Of a DNA stretch of 64,000 nucleotides, positions 17,087 through 25,384 are shown piece by piece. Numbering within the stretch: position 1 is the stretch's first letter; each line of letters starts with the position of its first letter. The notes under the pieces are model-generated. The model had not been told where the DNA came from. It worked only from the letters and a program-made list of their open reading frames with translations, and searched no databases. A program made the translations under genes and the position numbers. Location of the stretch: contig NZ_WWCL01000001.1 in assembly GCF_009857835.1 (NCBI RefSeq), positions 806,001 to 870,000 on the forward strand, read 5' to 3'. Source of the DNA: Duganella fentianensis. GTDB lineage: Bacteria > Pseudomonadota > Gammaproteobacteria > Burkholderiales > Burkholderiaceae_D.

Positions 17087-18388
17087 ATGAGATTGCCACC
17101 AGCGATACTCGCCAACGCCGAAGAAGTGTTGCGCGAGATTTTGCGCTTTTCCGCGCCAGCCGACACCACCCTGTCGCGCTACTTCAAAGATCACCCCCGT
17201 CTGGGCGGCCGCGAACGCGGCGCCATAGCCGAGTGTATCTACAACGTACTGCGTAACAAATCCTTCTACACCGACTTTTCCGAAGCGGGTGGCGGCGCCA
17301 CCATGCGCCGTCTGACCCTGCTGGGCATGAGCGACGCCGTGGGCGTGGAATCGCTGGGCGGCCTGACGGAAGAGGAGGTGGCCTGGGTCGAGCGCATCAT
17401 GCAGATCGACCGCAAGCTGATGCATAAATCGAGCCGTTCGAATATGCCGAAATGGCTGTTCGACAAGCTGGTCGAGCAGATGGGCGAAGAAGAAACCCTG
17501 CTGCTGGCAGACGGCATGAACAAGCCGGCGCCGCTCGATCTGCGTGTCAACGCGCTCAAGGATAACCGTGAAGACGTGGCCGCCAAGCTGCTGGAAGCAC
17601 CGATCCGCAGCACGCCGACGCCGTTCGCGCCGCTGGGCCTGCGCGTGCTGCAGAAGCCTGCGCTGCAAAACCTGCCGCTGTTCAAGCAAGGCCACATCGA
17701 AGTACAGGATGAGGGTAGCCAGATTCTGTCGGCCATCGTCGGCGCCAAGCGTGGCGAAATGGTGGTGGACTTTTGCGCGGGTGCCGGCGGCAAGACGCTG
17801 GCGCTGGGCGCCACCATGCGCAACACGGGCCGCCTGTATGCCTTCGACGTATCGGAAAAACGTCTGTCCAAGCTGAAACCGCGTCTGGCCCGTAGTGGTC
17901 TGTCCAACGTACATCCGGTGCTGATCGCGCACGAGCGCGATGCCAAGATCAAGCGTCTGGCCGGCAAGATCGACCGCGTACTGGTCGATGCCCCATGCTC
18001 GGGTCTGGGCACCTTGCGCCGTAATCCGGACGTGAAATGGCGCCAGCAACCGGGCGCCATCGCCGAACTGCAGCAGAAGCAGGCCGCCATTCTCGATGGT
18101 GCGGCCCGTCTGCTGAAAGGCGGCGGCCGTCTGGTATATGCCACCTGCAGCTTCCTCGACGACGAGAACGACTTCATCGCCCAACAGTTCATCGAAACCC
18201 ACCCGGATTTCGAACTGGTGCCGATGAGCAAAGTGCTGGCCGAACAGAAAATCGCGCTGGAAATGGGCGACTATCTGAAACTGCTGCCGCACAAGCATGA
18301 GACGGACGGCTTCTTCGCCGCCGTGTTCGAGCGCAAGCCGATGGCAAAAAAAGCCGCCAAGGAAGAAGCGCAGGATAGCGACGAGTAA
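17087..18388 (+). CDS. RsmB/NOP-family RNA m5C methyltransferase
   Basis: 433 residues. An N-terminal helical RNA-binding part (LSRYFKDHPRLGGRERGAIA) precedes the methyltransferase domain: VDFCAGAGGKTLALG for SAM binding, VDAPCSGLGTLRRNPDVKW and YATCSFLDDEND carrying the two cysteines typical of m5C enzymes. The C-terminal tail is Lys/Glu-rich. Likely methylates rRNA, as RsmB does; whether this is the true RsmB orthologue or a paralogue cannot be decided from the window. It starts 19 bases after purN with AAGGA upstream and ends at a strong terminator. Confidence 0.88.
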   Translation: MRLPPAILANAEEVLREILRFSAPADTTLSRYFKDHPRLGGRERGAIAECIYNVLRNKSFYTDFSEAGGGATMRRLTLLGMSDAVGVESLGGLTEEEVAWVERIMQIDRKLMHKSSRSNMPKWLFDKLVEQMGEEETLLLADGMNKPAPLDLRVNALKDNREDVAAKLLEAPIRSTPTPFAPLGLRVLQKPALQNLPLFKQGHIEVQDEGSQILSAIVGAKRGEMVVDFCAGAGGKTLALGATMRNTGRLYAFDVSEKRLSKLKPRLARSGLSNVHPVLIAHERDAKIKRLAGKIDRVLVDAPCSGLGTLRRNPDVKWRQQPGAIAELQQKQAAILDGAARLLKGGGRLVYATCSFLDDENDFIAQQFIETHPDFELVPMSKVLAEQKIALEMGDYLKLLPHKHETDGFFAAVFERKPMAKKAAKEEAQDSDE

Positions 18389-18467
18389 TTCGCCGCATGT
18401 GCTGCATAGCCGGTTCAGGGCGGCTTAAGCGGGGTTGCTCATACTGAGCGTCCGCACTACTGATCTG

Positions 18468-18493
18468 AAAAGGCCGGGTAACCGGCCTTTTTT
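18468..18493 (+). terminator. Rho-independent terminator after the RsmB-like gene
   Basis: AAAAGGCCGG, a GTAA loop and CCGGCCTTTT, extended by two more T. Confidence 0.93.
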
Positions 18494-18527
18494 ACGTTAA
18501 TCTAGCAATGTTTTTAACTCGCTCCGC

Positions 18528-19877
18528 ATGAAGATGAATCCACAACAGCCGCTGCTGAACCTGATCGATGACCTGACGGGCGACCTGCAAGACCCTAGCC
18601 TGCTGTGGCAGCTGGGCGCCGTGCTGTTGTCCGTGGTGCTGGGCTTCGGGCTGGCGCGTTTGTTCCGGCGCCGCTTTGGCCGTGCGGATGGCCATAATGC
18701 CGTGATCGAGTGGGGCGTGGAAAGTTTCGGCCGTGTGCTGGCGCCGCTGGCCGTGGTGGGCTGGCTGTGGCTGGCCCGGCTGCTGTTCGTGAAATACCAC
18801 CAGCATGTGAATCTGCTCAAGATTGCCTTGCCTATCTTCGGTTCGCTGGCGGTGATCCGCTTCACCTTCTATCTGCTGCGGCGCGTATTTGCCCGCGAGG
18901 GGCAGGTCAGTGCCACCATGCTGGCTTTCGAAAAAGTGTTCCAGCTGCTGGTGTGGCTAGCCTTCGTGCTGTATATCACCGGCCTGTGGGTGGAGGTGTT
19001 CGATTACATGGACAACACCATTCTGCCGCTGGGGAAATACAAAGTGTCGATCGCCGACATCCTGCAGGCCACCGTGTCGGTGGTGGTGCTGCTGATACTG
19101 GCCCTGTGGGCGGGCGCAGCGCTGGAAGAGCAGCTGATGAAAGTGCAGGGGATGCACACCAATCTGCGCGTGGTGGTGGCCCGTACTGCGCGCGCGCTGC
19201 TGATACTGGTCGCCGTGCTGGTCAGCCTGACGCTGGTGGGGATAGACCTGACGGTGCTGTCCGTGTTCGGCGGCGCGCTGGGCGTGGGGCTGGGGCTGGG
19301 CTTGCAGAAGATCGCCAGCAACTACGTATCCGGCTTCGTGATTCTGCTCGATCGCAGCCTGACCATAGGCGACATGATTACGGTCGATAAATATAGCGGC
19401 CGTGTTACCCAGATTAATACCCGCTACACCGTGCTACAGGGGCTGGACGGGGTGGAATCCATCGTACCGAATGAAATGCTGGTGTCGGGTGCCGTACAGA
19501 ACTCATCGCTTTCGAACAGCCAGCTGTGGCTGTCCACCAAAGTCTCTGTTGCCTACGATACGGACGTCGATCAGGTGCTGCGCCTGCTGGAAGAGGCCGC
19601 ACTGTCGGTGGAGCGTGTGCTGAAGGAAGAAAAACTGCCATCGGCCCAACTGCTCAGTTTTGGCGCTGACGGACTGGATCTGCAACTGGGTTTCTGGATC
19701 AACGATCCGCAAAACGGCCGCGGCGGTGTGATCTCGGACGTGAACCGCGCCGTCTGGCGCGCGCTCAAGGAACACAATATTTCTGTTCCTTTCCCGCAAC
19801 GGGAGATGCGCATACTGGGCCCGGCCCTGCCGCCCTTCGCCCCTGCTGAAACCCCCTCTGTGCCTAAACAGAATTGA
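18528..19877 (+). CDS. MscS-family mechanosensitive ion channel
   Basis: 449 residues with several N-terminal membrane helices, then the pore-lining helix and beta domain of MscS: FGGALGVGLGLGLQKIASN followed by YVSGFVILLDRSLTIGDMI and a C-terminal alpha/beta vestibule (PNEMLVSGAVQNSSLSN). It would release solutes on osmotic downshock or gate on membrane tension. The first ATG (18528) is used; a second in-frame ATG lies at 18534. The start is only 35 bases after the preceding terminator. Confidence 0.9.
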   Translation: MKMNPQQPLLNLIDDLTGDLQDPSLLWQLGAVLLSVVLGFGLARLFRRRFGRADGHNAVIEWGVESFGRVLAPLAVVGWLWLARLLFVKYHQHVNLLKIALPIFGSLAVIRFTFYLLRRVFAREGQVSATMLAFEKVFQLLVWLAFVLYITGLWVEVFDYMDNTILPLGKYKVSIADILQATVSVVVLLILALWAGAALEEQLMKVQGMHTNLRVVVARTARALLILVAVLVSLTLVGIDLTVLSVFGGALGVGLGLGLQKIASNYVSGFVILLDRSLTIGDMITVDKYSGRVTQINTRYTVLQGLDGVESIVPNEMLVSGAVQNSSLSNSQLWLSTKVSVAYDTDVDQVLRLLEEAALSVERVLKEEKLPSAQLLSFGADGLDLQLGFWINDPQNGRGGVISDVNRAVWRALKEHNISVPFPQREMRILGPALPPFAPAETPSVPKQN

Positions 19878-19890
19878 TGTGGATCTGATG

Positions 19891-19912
19891 ACGCAAGGAA
19901 AAAACCTTGCGT
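19891..19912 (+). terminator. Possible hairpin terminator after the MscS-type gene
   Basis: ACGCAAGG and CCTTGCGT form a perfect 8-bp stem around six A, but no T run follows, so it may be only partly effective or have another role in the leader of the desaturase gene. Confidence 0.35.
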
Positions 19913-20037
19913 AAGTCAGCCATAATTCAGCGTACAATATTCGCCAAAAAGGACCAACATAGGCCTATGTATGCCTGTTAAATGCGCAAAATTGGCGTAA
20001 CTGCCAGCCAGCGCAACACGCCCACCTTGGAGTAGTA

Positions 20038-21240
20038 ATGAGCTTGAATTTAACCGACGTTTTAGATTTTCTGTCAAATGGCGTGACGCGCGCCAGTGCC
20101 TGGCAGGTCTTCGCCTACACCATGATCGTGACCCATATTACGATCGCCAGTGTGACCATCTTCCTGCACCGCCATCAGGCCCACCGTGCGCTCGATCTGC
20201 ATGCCATCCCCAGCCACTTCTTCCGTTTCTGGCTGTGGCTGACGACGGGGCAGGTGACCAAGGAGTGGGCTTCGATCCACCGCAAGCACCATGCCAAATG
20301 CGACACCCAGGAAGATCCCCATAGCCCGGTTACGCGCGGCATTAATAAAGTGCTGCTGGAAGGTGCCGAGCTGTACCGTGCCGAATCGCTGAATCTGGAA
20401 ACCATGGAGAAATATGGCCACGGCACACCGGACGACTGGATCGAGCGCCAGCTGTACACGGGGCTTAGCTGGATGGGCATCGTGCTGATGTTCATCATTA
20501 ACTTCACCCTGTTCGGTGTGATCGGCATTACCGTCTGGGCGGTGCAGATGATGTGGATTCCTGTGATGGCGGCCGGCATCATCAACGGCATAGGCCACTA
20601 CTGGGGCTACCGCAACTATGATTGCGCTGATGCTTCGACCAATATATTCCCGCTGGGCCTGCTGATCGGCGGCGAGGAACTGCACAACAACCACCACACT
20701 TTCGCCACCTCGGCCAAGCTGTCGTCGAAATGGTATGAATTCGATATCGGCTGGGGCTATATCCGCGCCATGGAAGTGGTGGGGCTGGCCAAAGTGAAGA
20801 AGCGCGCACCGGCACCGAAGTTCGCCAAGGGCAAGCTGGAAGCGGACTTCGATACCCTGCAATCGGTGATTACCAACCGCTACGATGTGATGGCCAAGTA
20901 TGCCAAATCGCTCAAGCAGGCGTGGAAAGAGGAGCTGGTGCACCTCAAGCACAAGGCGGAACTGGAAGCACGCTTCCTCAAGTCTTCGCGCAAGCTGCTG
21001 CAGCGTGAACCGGGCAAGCTGGAAGCGCCACAGCAGCAGCAGCTTAGTGAGCTGTTCCAGCACAGCAAAGCGCTGGAAACCATGCATCTGATGCGGGTGG
21101 AGCTCGGTGTGATCTGGGAGCGTTCGCACTTTACCCGCGACCAGCTGCTGCAGAAGCTGCAGGACTGGTGCGACCGTGCCGAAGCGTCCGGCATCAAGGC
21201 ACTGGAAGATTTCTCGCTGCGCTTACGTAGCTACGCCTAA
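20038..21240 (+). CDS. Membrane fatty acid desaturase (acyl-CoA delta-9 type)
   Basis: Introduces a double bond into acyl chains at the inner membrane with a di-iron centre. The three histidine boxes are HRHQAHRALD (first), HRKHHAKCDTQ (second) and HNNHHTFATSA (third). Hydrophobic segments lie between. At 400 residues it is about 100 longer than the minimal desaturase; the extra C-terminus from about residue 260 is charged, helical and Lys/Glu/Gln-rich (for example LQREPGKLEAPQQQQLSELF). Standalone gene with its own terminator. Gene start at 20038 follows GGAGTA. Confidence 0.9.
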   Translation: MSLNLTDVLDFLSNGVTRASAWQVFAYTMIVTHITIASVTIFLHRHQAHRALDLHAIPSHFFRFWLWLTTGQVTKEWASIHRKHHAKCDTQEDPHSPVTRGINKVLLEGAELYRAESLNLETMEKYGHGTPDDWIERQLYTGLSWMGIVLMFIINFTLFGVIGITVWAVQMMWIPVMAAGIINGIGHYWGYRNYDCADASTNIFPLGLLIGGEELHNNHHTFATSAKLSSKWYEFDIGWGYIRAMEVVGLAKVKKRAPAPKFAKGKLEADFDTLQSVITNRYDVMAKYAKSLKQAWKEELVHLKHKAELEARFLKSSRKLLQREPGKLEAPQQQQLSELFQHSKALETMHLMRVELGVIWERSHFTRDQLLQKLQDWCDRAEASGIKALEDFSLRLRSYA

Positions 21241-21260
21241 GCCAGTTACCAGCAAATAGA

Positions 21261-21287
21261 ACGGCACCTGCGGGTGCCGTTTTTATT
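21261..21287 (+). terminator. Terminator after the desaturase gene
   Basis: ACGGCACC and GGTGCCGT form an 8-bp stem with a TGCG loop, followed by TTTTATTT. Confidence 0.9.
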
Positions 21288-21324
21288 TGCCCGCATGGGC
21301 AGAACATCGATTGCTGCGGGCAAT

Positions 21325-21359
21325 AAAAAAGCCGCTGAGCAGATGCTGAGCGGCTTTTT
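21325..21359. terminator. Bidirectional terminator after rpmG
   Basis: GCCGCT (21331-21336) pairs with AGCGGC (21349-21354), flanked by A and T runs, with an inner AGCA/TGCT pair. It ends the rpmBG transcript from the minus side. Confidence 0.88.
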
Positions 21360-21375
21360 CTGAAACGGGGATCGA

Positions 21376-21543
21376 TTATTTGATCTTGGTTTCTTTGAAC
21401 ATTACGTGCTTGCGAGCTTTAGGATCAAACTTGATGATCTCCATTTTCGCTGGCATGGTGCGCTTGTTCTTGGTGGTGGTGTAGAAGAAACCCGTACCTG
21501 CGGTCGATTCCAGTTTGATTTTGTCGCGGCCAGTTTTTGCCAT
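21376..21543 (-). CDS. rpmG: 50S ribosomal protein L33
   Basis: 55 residues beginning [18 protein letters not shown] and containing [16 protein letters not shown], a clear L33. It has Ser/Thr-type positions in place of zinc cysteines, so it is the zinc-free form. GGGAG precedes the ATG. It lies 13 bases after rpmB as the last gene of the pair. Confidence 0.97.
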   Translation of the reverse strand: MAKTGRDKIKLESTAGTGFFYTTTKNKRTMPAKMEIIKFDPKARKHVMFKETKIK

Positions 21544-21556
21544 GGTAGCTCCCTAA

Positions 21557-21793
21557 TTAGACTTTTTCGCCACGGGCGCGCATGTCGGCCAGTACGGCAT
21601 CGATGCCGACTTTGTCGATTACGCGCAGACCAGCGTTGGACAGACGCAGGGAGACCCAGCGGTTTTCAGATTCAACAAAAATACGACGGTTCTGCAGGTT
21701 AGGCAGGAAACGACGCTTGGTTTTGTTGTTTGCATGGGAAACGTTGTTGCCGACCATCGGCTTCTTCCCAGTAACTTGGCAAACACGTGCCAT
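21557..21793 (-). CDS. rpmB: 50S ribosomal protein L28
   Basis: 78 residues beginning [20 protein letters not shown], a textbook L28. An AAGGAG site lies just before the ATG at 21793; a longer reading from 21814 is rejected. It is preceded by a strong promoter and followed by rpmG. The order radC, rpmB, rpmG on one strand matches that in E. coli. Confidence 0.97.
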   Translation of the reverse strand: MARVCQVTGKKPMVGNNVSHANNKTKRRFLPNLQNRRIFVESENRWVSLRLSNAGLRVIDKVGIDAVLADMRARGEKV

Positions 21794-21834
21794 AACGCAC
21801 TCCTTAAAAGACATTCCAGAATTGGAAAAACAAG

Positions 21835-21863
21835 AGTATATCTAAAAAACTGAGCTTTTTCAA
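21835..21863 (-). promoter_or_regulatory. Strong promoter of rpmB-rpmG
   Basis: On the minus strand TTGAAA (21863-21858) and TATACT (21840-21835) with 17 bases between them, close to consensus. Confidence 0.8.
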
Positions 21864-21875
21864 TGACTTGTGAAA

Positions 21876-21918
21876 AACAATTGTGTCTCGATTTAGTTGA
21901 AAAATTTAACAATTGTGT
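21876..21918. repeat. Two direct copies of AACAATTGTGT upstream of rpmB
   Basis: Exact copies at 21876-21886 and 21908-21918, 32 bases apart (about three helical turns). Each contains the palindrome ACAATTGT. They sit upstream of the rpmB -35 element. Confidence 0.5.
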
Positions 21919-21965
21919 ATTCCCTGAGAAAGTGCGCGTAAACCCTTGAGCGCTTAGGGGTAAAC

Positions 21966-22640
21966 CTAGAGTTGGCCATGCTCGGCAAACGAGTAAACCT
22001 GCTGGCCGGCCACAATGAAATGGTCGAGGATGCGGATATCGACCAGCGCCAGCGCCTGTATTAATGCGCGCGTCAGCAGCAGATCTGATTCGCTGGGCTC
22101 GGGTGAGCCGGACGGGTGGTTATGTGCCAGCATGACGCTGGCGGCATTGCTGGCCAGCGCCGCCTTGACCACTTCGCGCGGATACACGCTGGTATGGGTT
22201 AAAGTGCCACGAAACATTTCGCGTGCTTCTATCAGGCGATTCTTCACATCAAGAAACAGCACATGGAAGGCTTCGCGCGCCTGACCGCTGAAGGTGGCAC
22301 GCAAATACTGTTTGACGGCGGGTGGCGAGCAGAGCGCAGCGCCGCTGCGGATTTCCTCGCCGATGGCGCGGCGTGCCAGCTCCATCACCGCCTGTAACTG
22401 GGTGTACTTGGCTGGCCCCAGTCCGTGCAGGGCGCAGAACTGGCTCAGGCTGGCACCGAACAGGGCTTGCAGCGAGCCGAAATGCTGCACCGTCAGTTGC
22501 GCCAGTTGTACGGCGTCGCAGCCCGGCACGCCGGTGCGCAGGAAGAGCGCCAGCAGTTCGGCATCGGACAGGGCGTGCGCGCCTTCGCGGATCAGGCGCT
22601 CGCGCGGACGTTGTTGCTGCGGCCATTGCTTGATCGGCAT
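21966..22640 (-). CDS. radC: RadC-family JAB/MPN-domain protein
   Basis: 224 residues, usual length. An N-terminal helix-hairpin-helix-like part (RERLIREGAHALSDAELLAL) precedes the MPN domain with the JAMM motif HNHPSGSPEPSESD. Once linked to DNA repair, its true role is unsettled. It lies upstream of rpmB on the same strand but rpmB has its own promoter. Confidence 0.93.
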   Translation of the reverse strand: MPIKQWPQQQRPRERLIREGAHALSDAELLALFLRTGVPGCDAVQLAQLTVQHFGSLQALFGASLSQFCALHGLGPAKYTQLQAVMELARRAIGEEIRSGAALCSPPAVKQYLRATFSGQAREAFHVLFLDVKNRLIEAREMFRGTLTHTSVYPREVVKAALASNAASVMLAHNHPSGSPEPSESDLLLTRALIQALALVDIRILDHFIVAGQQVYSFAEHGQL

Positions 22641-22730
22641 GGTCGATCTCCGTGCAATGCCAGCGATACGGGGCGTTTTGGCTGGCTTGGCTTACAATAT
22701 AGCCTTCGTTAGCCTAACCAATCTCACGTC

Positions 22731-23186
22731 ATGTCAAACGCGCAACCTGCTGTCGTCACCAAATCGGCTTATCTCACTCTGCATTACCGTCTGGCTTCGC
22801 TCGATGGCAAAGACATCGTTACCACCTTCAACGCCAATCCGGCCACGCTGATGCTGGGCCAGGGCCAGCTGGCTCCGGTGCTGGAAGAACTGCTGCTGGG
22901 TCTGCCGGAAGGCACGCACCGTACCTTCAATCTGGAGCCGGGTGTGGGCTTTGGTCCGCGCAACCCGGAACTGGTGCGTGAAGTGTCGCGCGCTACGCTG
23001 GATGAAAACTCCAGCCCGGACGCCGAATACAAGGTGGGCGATCTGGTCGATTTCGCTGCTCCGGGCGGTGGCCGCTTCGCCGGCGTGCTGCGCGAGCTGG
23101 GTGAGGAAGTCTGCTTGTTCGACTTCAACCACCCACTGGCTGGCGAGCCGCTGACCTTCGAAGTCAAGATTATCTCTGTGCTGTGA
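22731..23186 (+). CDS. fkpB: FKBP-type peptidyl-prolyl isomerase, SlpA/FkpB type
   Basis: 151 residues: an FKBP domain with the insert-in-flap chaperone lobe as in SlpA ([56 protein letters not shown]). It is placed directly before ispH with a 7-base gap, the usual order in proteobacteria. Cytoplasmic; helps fold or assemble other proteins. Confidence 0.92.
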   Translation: MSNAQPAVVTKSAYLTLHYRLASLDGKDIVTTFNANPATLMLGQGQLAPVLEELLLGLPEGTHRTFNLEPGVGFGPRNPELVREVSRATLDENSSPDAEYKVGDLVDFAAPGGGRFAGVLRELGEEVCLFDFNHPLAGEPLTFEVKIISVL

Positions 23187-23193
23187 GGAACGG

Positions 23194-24159
23194 ATGAGCG
23201 ATAAAGAAGTTCTGCTAGCCCAGCCGCGCGGCTTCTGCGCCGGCGTCGACCGCGCTATCGAGATCGTCGAGCGTGCGCTGGTCCAGTTTGGTGCGCCGAT
23301 CTATGTGCGCCACGAAATCGTGCACAACGCCTATGTGGTGGAAGATTTGCGCGCCAAGGGCGCCATCTTCATCGAGGAACTCGATGACGTACCAGCCGGC
23401 AACACGCTGGTGTTCTCGGCCCACGGTGTGTCGCGCGCAGTGCGGGCGGAAGCGGAAGCGCGCGGCCTGAGCATCTTCGATGCGACCTGCCCGCTGGTGA
23501 CCAAGGTGCACGTGGAAGTGGCCAAGATGCGCAAGCAGGGCTGCGAGATCATCATGATCGGCCATCAGGGCCATCCGGAAGTGGAAGGCACGATGGGGCA
23601 GGCCGATGCCGGCATGTATCTGGTGGAAACCGTGGAAGATGTGGCCAAACTCAATGTGTCCAAGCCTGACCAGCTGGCCTATGTGTCGCAGACCACGCTG
23701 TCGGTGGACGATACGGCCGACATCATCGCTGCGCTGAAAGCGCGCTATCCGGCCATCATCGAGCCGAAGAAGGGCGATATCTGCTACGCCACCACTAACC
23801 GTCAGGATGCCGTGAAATTCATGGCGCCGCAGGTGGAGGTGGTGATCGTGGTGGGCAGCCCGAATAGCTCCAACTCGAATCGCCTGCGTGAAGTGGCGCA
23901 GAAGAAGGGCACGCCTGCATACATGGTGGATAACGCCAGCCTGATTCAGTCGGAATGGCTGGAGGGCAAGGCGCGCATCGGCGTCACGGCCGGTGCTTCG
24001 GCACCGGAAGTGCTGGTGCAAGCCGTGATCGACCGTCTCAAGGAACTGGGCGCACGCAGTGTCCGCACGCTGGACGGCGTGGAAGAAGCGGTCACCTTCC
24101 CCCTGCCCAAGGGGCTGGATGGCAACAAAGCCACAGAGGAGACGCATAGCGCCGTCTAA
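23194..24159 (+). CDS. ispH: 4-hydroxy-3-methylbut-2-enyl diphosphate reductase
   Basis: Last step of the MEP isoprenoid pathway; a 4Fe-4S enzyme of 321 residues. The three cluster cysteines are visible in [24 protein letters not shown] and [11 protein letters not shown], and the substrate loop NSSNSNRL is intact. GAGGAA precedes the ATG; cotranscribed with fkpB. Confidence 0.97.
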   Translation: MSDKEVLLAQPRGFCAGVDRAIEIVERALVQFGAPIYVRHEIVHNAYVVEDLRAKGAIFIEELDDVPAGNTLVFSAHGVSRAVRAEAEARGLSIFDATCPLVTKVHVEVAKMRKQGCEIIMIGHQGHPEVEGTMGQADAGMYLVETVEDVAKLNVSKPDQLAYVSQTTLSVDDTADIIAALKARYPAIIEPKKGDICYATTNRQDAVKFMAPQVEVVIVVGSPNSSNSNRLREVAQKKGTPAYMVDNASLIQSEWLEGKARIGVTAGASAPEVLVQAVIDRLKELGARSVRTLDGVEEAVTFPLPKGLDGNKATEETHSAV

Positions 24160-24229
24160 GGTGCTACCAGACGGATAACGGAATAATATTTAGCACTTTA
24201 CGGATTATTCCGCCGTTCGTTTTCCTAAA

Positions 24230-24395
24230 ATCTCGCTATCATTGCTTCGCCCTTTAGTAGATGAACTGTCAACTGGCAGTTCCACACGTAGAGGACGCGG
24301 CTCGCAGCGAGGTGCTGATTCAGGCATAGAACTTGCAACGTAAAAGCGTAGTCAACGGCGGCACTACGGAGACCACTTCTCCGGGTGCCGTTTTT
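24230..24395 (+). ncRNA. Putative small RNA ending at a terminator, 6S RNA candidate
   Basis: The 280-base gap between ispH and livH holds a non-coding block ending in a strong terminator. A -10-like TAAAAT lies at 24226-24231. Inside are a local hairpin GAACTG/CAGTTC (24263-24282 area), a CTCG/CGAG hairpin near 24301-24311, and a CGGCGGCAC segment that resembles the 3' part of E. coli 6S RNA. Length of about 160 bases fits 6S RNA. The rod-like pairing could be traced only in part, so this is a candidate. It might instead be an attenuated leader of the liv operon. The start is approximate. Confidence 0.4.
24359..24395 (+). terminator. Strong terminator between ispH and livH
   Basis: CGGCAC (24359-24364) pairs with GTGCCG (24385-24390) and CGGAGA (24367-24372) with TCTCCG (24378-24383), followed by five T. 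It lies 45 bases before the livH start. Confidence 0.85.
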
Positions 24396-24439
24396 GTTAC
24401 TTGAACCGGCTGTGTAACACAATAGTAAAGGCACTCTGC

Positions 24440-25369
24440 ATGGATACTTTTATCCAACAAATTATCAACGGACTGGTGCTAGGCAGCATGTATGCACTGG
24501 TTGCACTCGGCTACACCATGGTGTACGGCGTGCTCAACCTGATTAACTTTGCCCATGGCGATGTGCTGATGGTAGGCGCCATGACGGGCCTGACCATCCT
24601 CAAGTACCTCAACGAATACGCGCCGGACCTGCCCGGTTACGTCAAACTGGCGATTTCCATTGCCGGTGCGATTCCCGTCTGCATGCTGGTGAATGTGCTG
24701 ATCGAGCGCGTGGCCTACCGTCGCCTGCGCAATGCACCGCGTCTGGCACCGCTGATTACGGCCATCGGCGTGTCCATCCTGCTGCAGACGGTGGCCATGA
24801 TGATCTGGTCGCGCAACCCGCTGGCCTTCCCGCAACTGCTGTCGTCCGAGCCTATCATGATAGGCGGCGCGCTGATTTCGCAAACCCAGATTCTGCTGCT
24901 GGTGCTGGCTGCACTGTCCATGGTGGGACTGGTGCTGCTGGTGGAAAAAACCAAGATGGGCCGCGCCATGCGCGCCACGGCGGAAAATCCCCGCGTGGCC
25001 GGACTCATGGGCGTGGATGCCAATCGCGTCATCGTGACGACCTTCGCGCTGGGCGCCGCACTGGCTGCTGTGGCTGGTGTGATGTGGGGTGCTAACTATG
25101 CGTCCATCCAGTTTGCCATGGGCTTTGTGCCGGGCCTGAAAGCTTTCTCCGCTGCGGTGCTGGGCGGTATCGGCAATATCTACGGCGCCATGATAGGCGG
25201 CATCGTGCTGGGCATTATCGAAAGTCTGGGCGCCGGCTACATCGGCGACCTGACCGGCGGTTTCCTCGGCAGCCACTATCAGGATATTTTTGCCTTCGTG
25301 GTACTGATCATCGTGCTCACCGTGCGCCCCTCGGGCATCATGGGTGAACGCGTGGCCGATCGCGCTTGA
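24440..25369 (+). CDS. livH: Branched-chain amino acid ABC transporter permease LivH
   Basis: 309-residue inner-membrane permease starting MDTFIQQIINGLVLGSMYAL, with the family motif ALGYTMVYGVLNLINFAHGD and RAMRATAENPRVAGLMGVD, the EAA-like loop that contacts the ATPase. The ATG at 24440 has AAAGG upstream; the frame is open back to 24401 without signals. First gene of livHMGF. The terminator 45 bases upstream could give attenuation. Confidence 0.95.
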   Translation: MDTFIQQIINGLVLGSMYALVALGYTMVYGVLNLINFAHGDVLMVGAMTGLTILKYLNEYAPDLPGYVKLAISIAGAIPVCMLVNVLIERVAYRRLRNAPRLAPLITAIGVSILLQTVAMMIWSRNPLAFPQLLSSEPIMIGGALISQTQILLLVLAALSMVGLVLLVEKTKMGRAMRATAENPRVAGLMGVDANRVIVTTFALGAALAAVAGVMWGANYASIQFAMGFVPGLKAFSAAVLGGIGNIYGAMIGGIVLGIIESLGAGYIGDLTGGFLGSHYQDIFAFVVLIIVLTVRPSGIMGERVADRA

Positions 25370-25384
25370 GCAGGAGGGACGACC

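Noticed and set aside
24261..24329. A 22-codon ORF in the ispH-livH gap
   Set aside because: No ribosome site and no codon periodicity that I can see; treated as part of the non-coding block.
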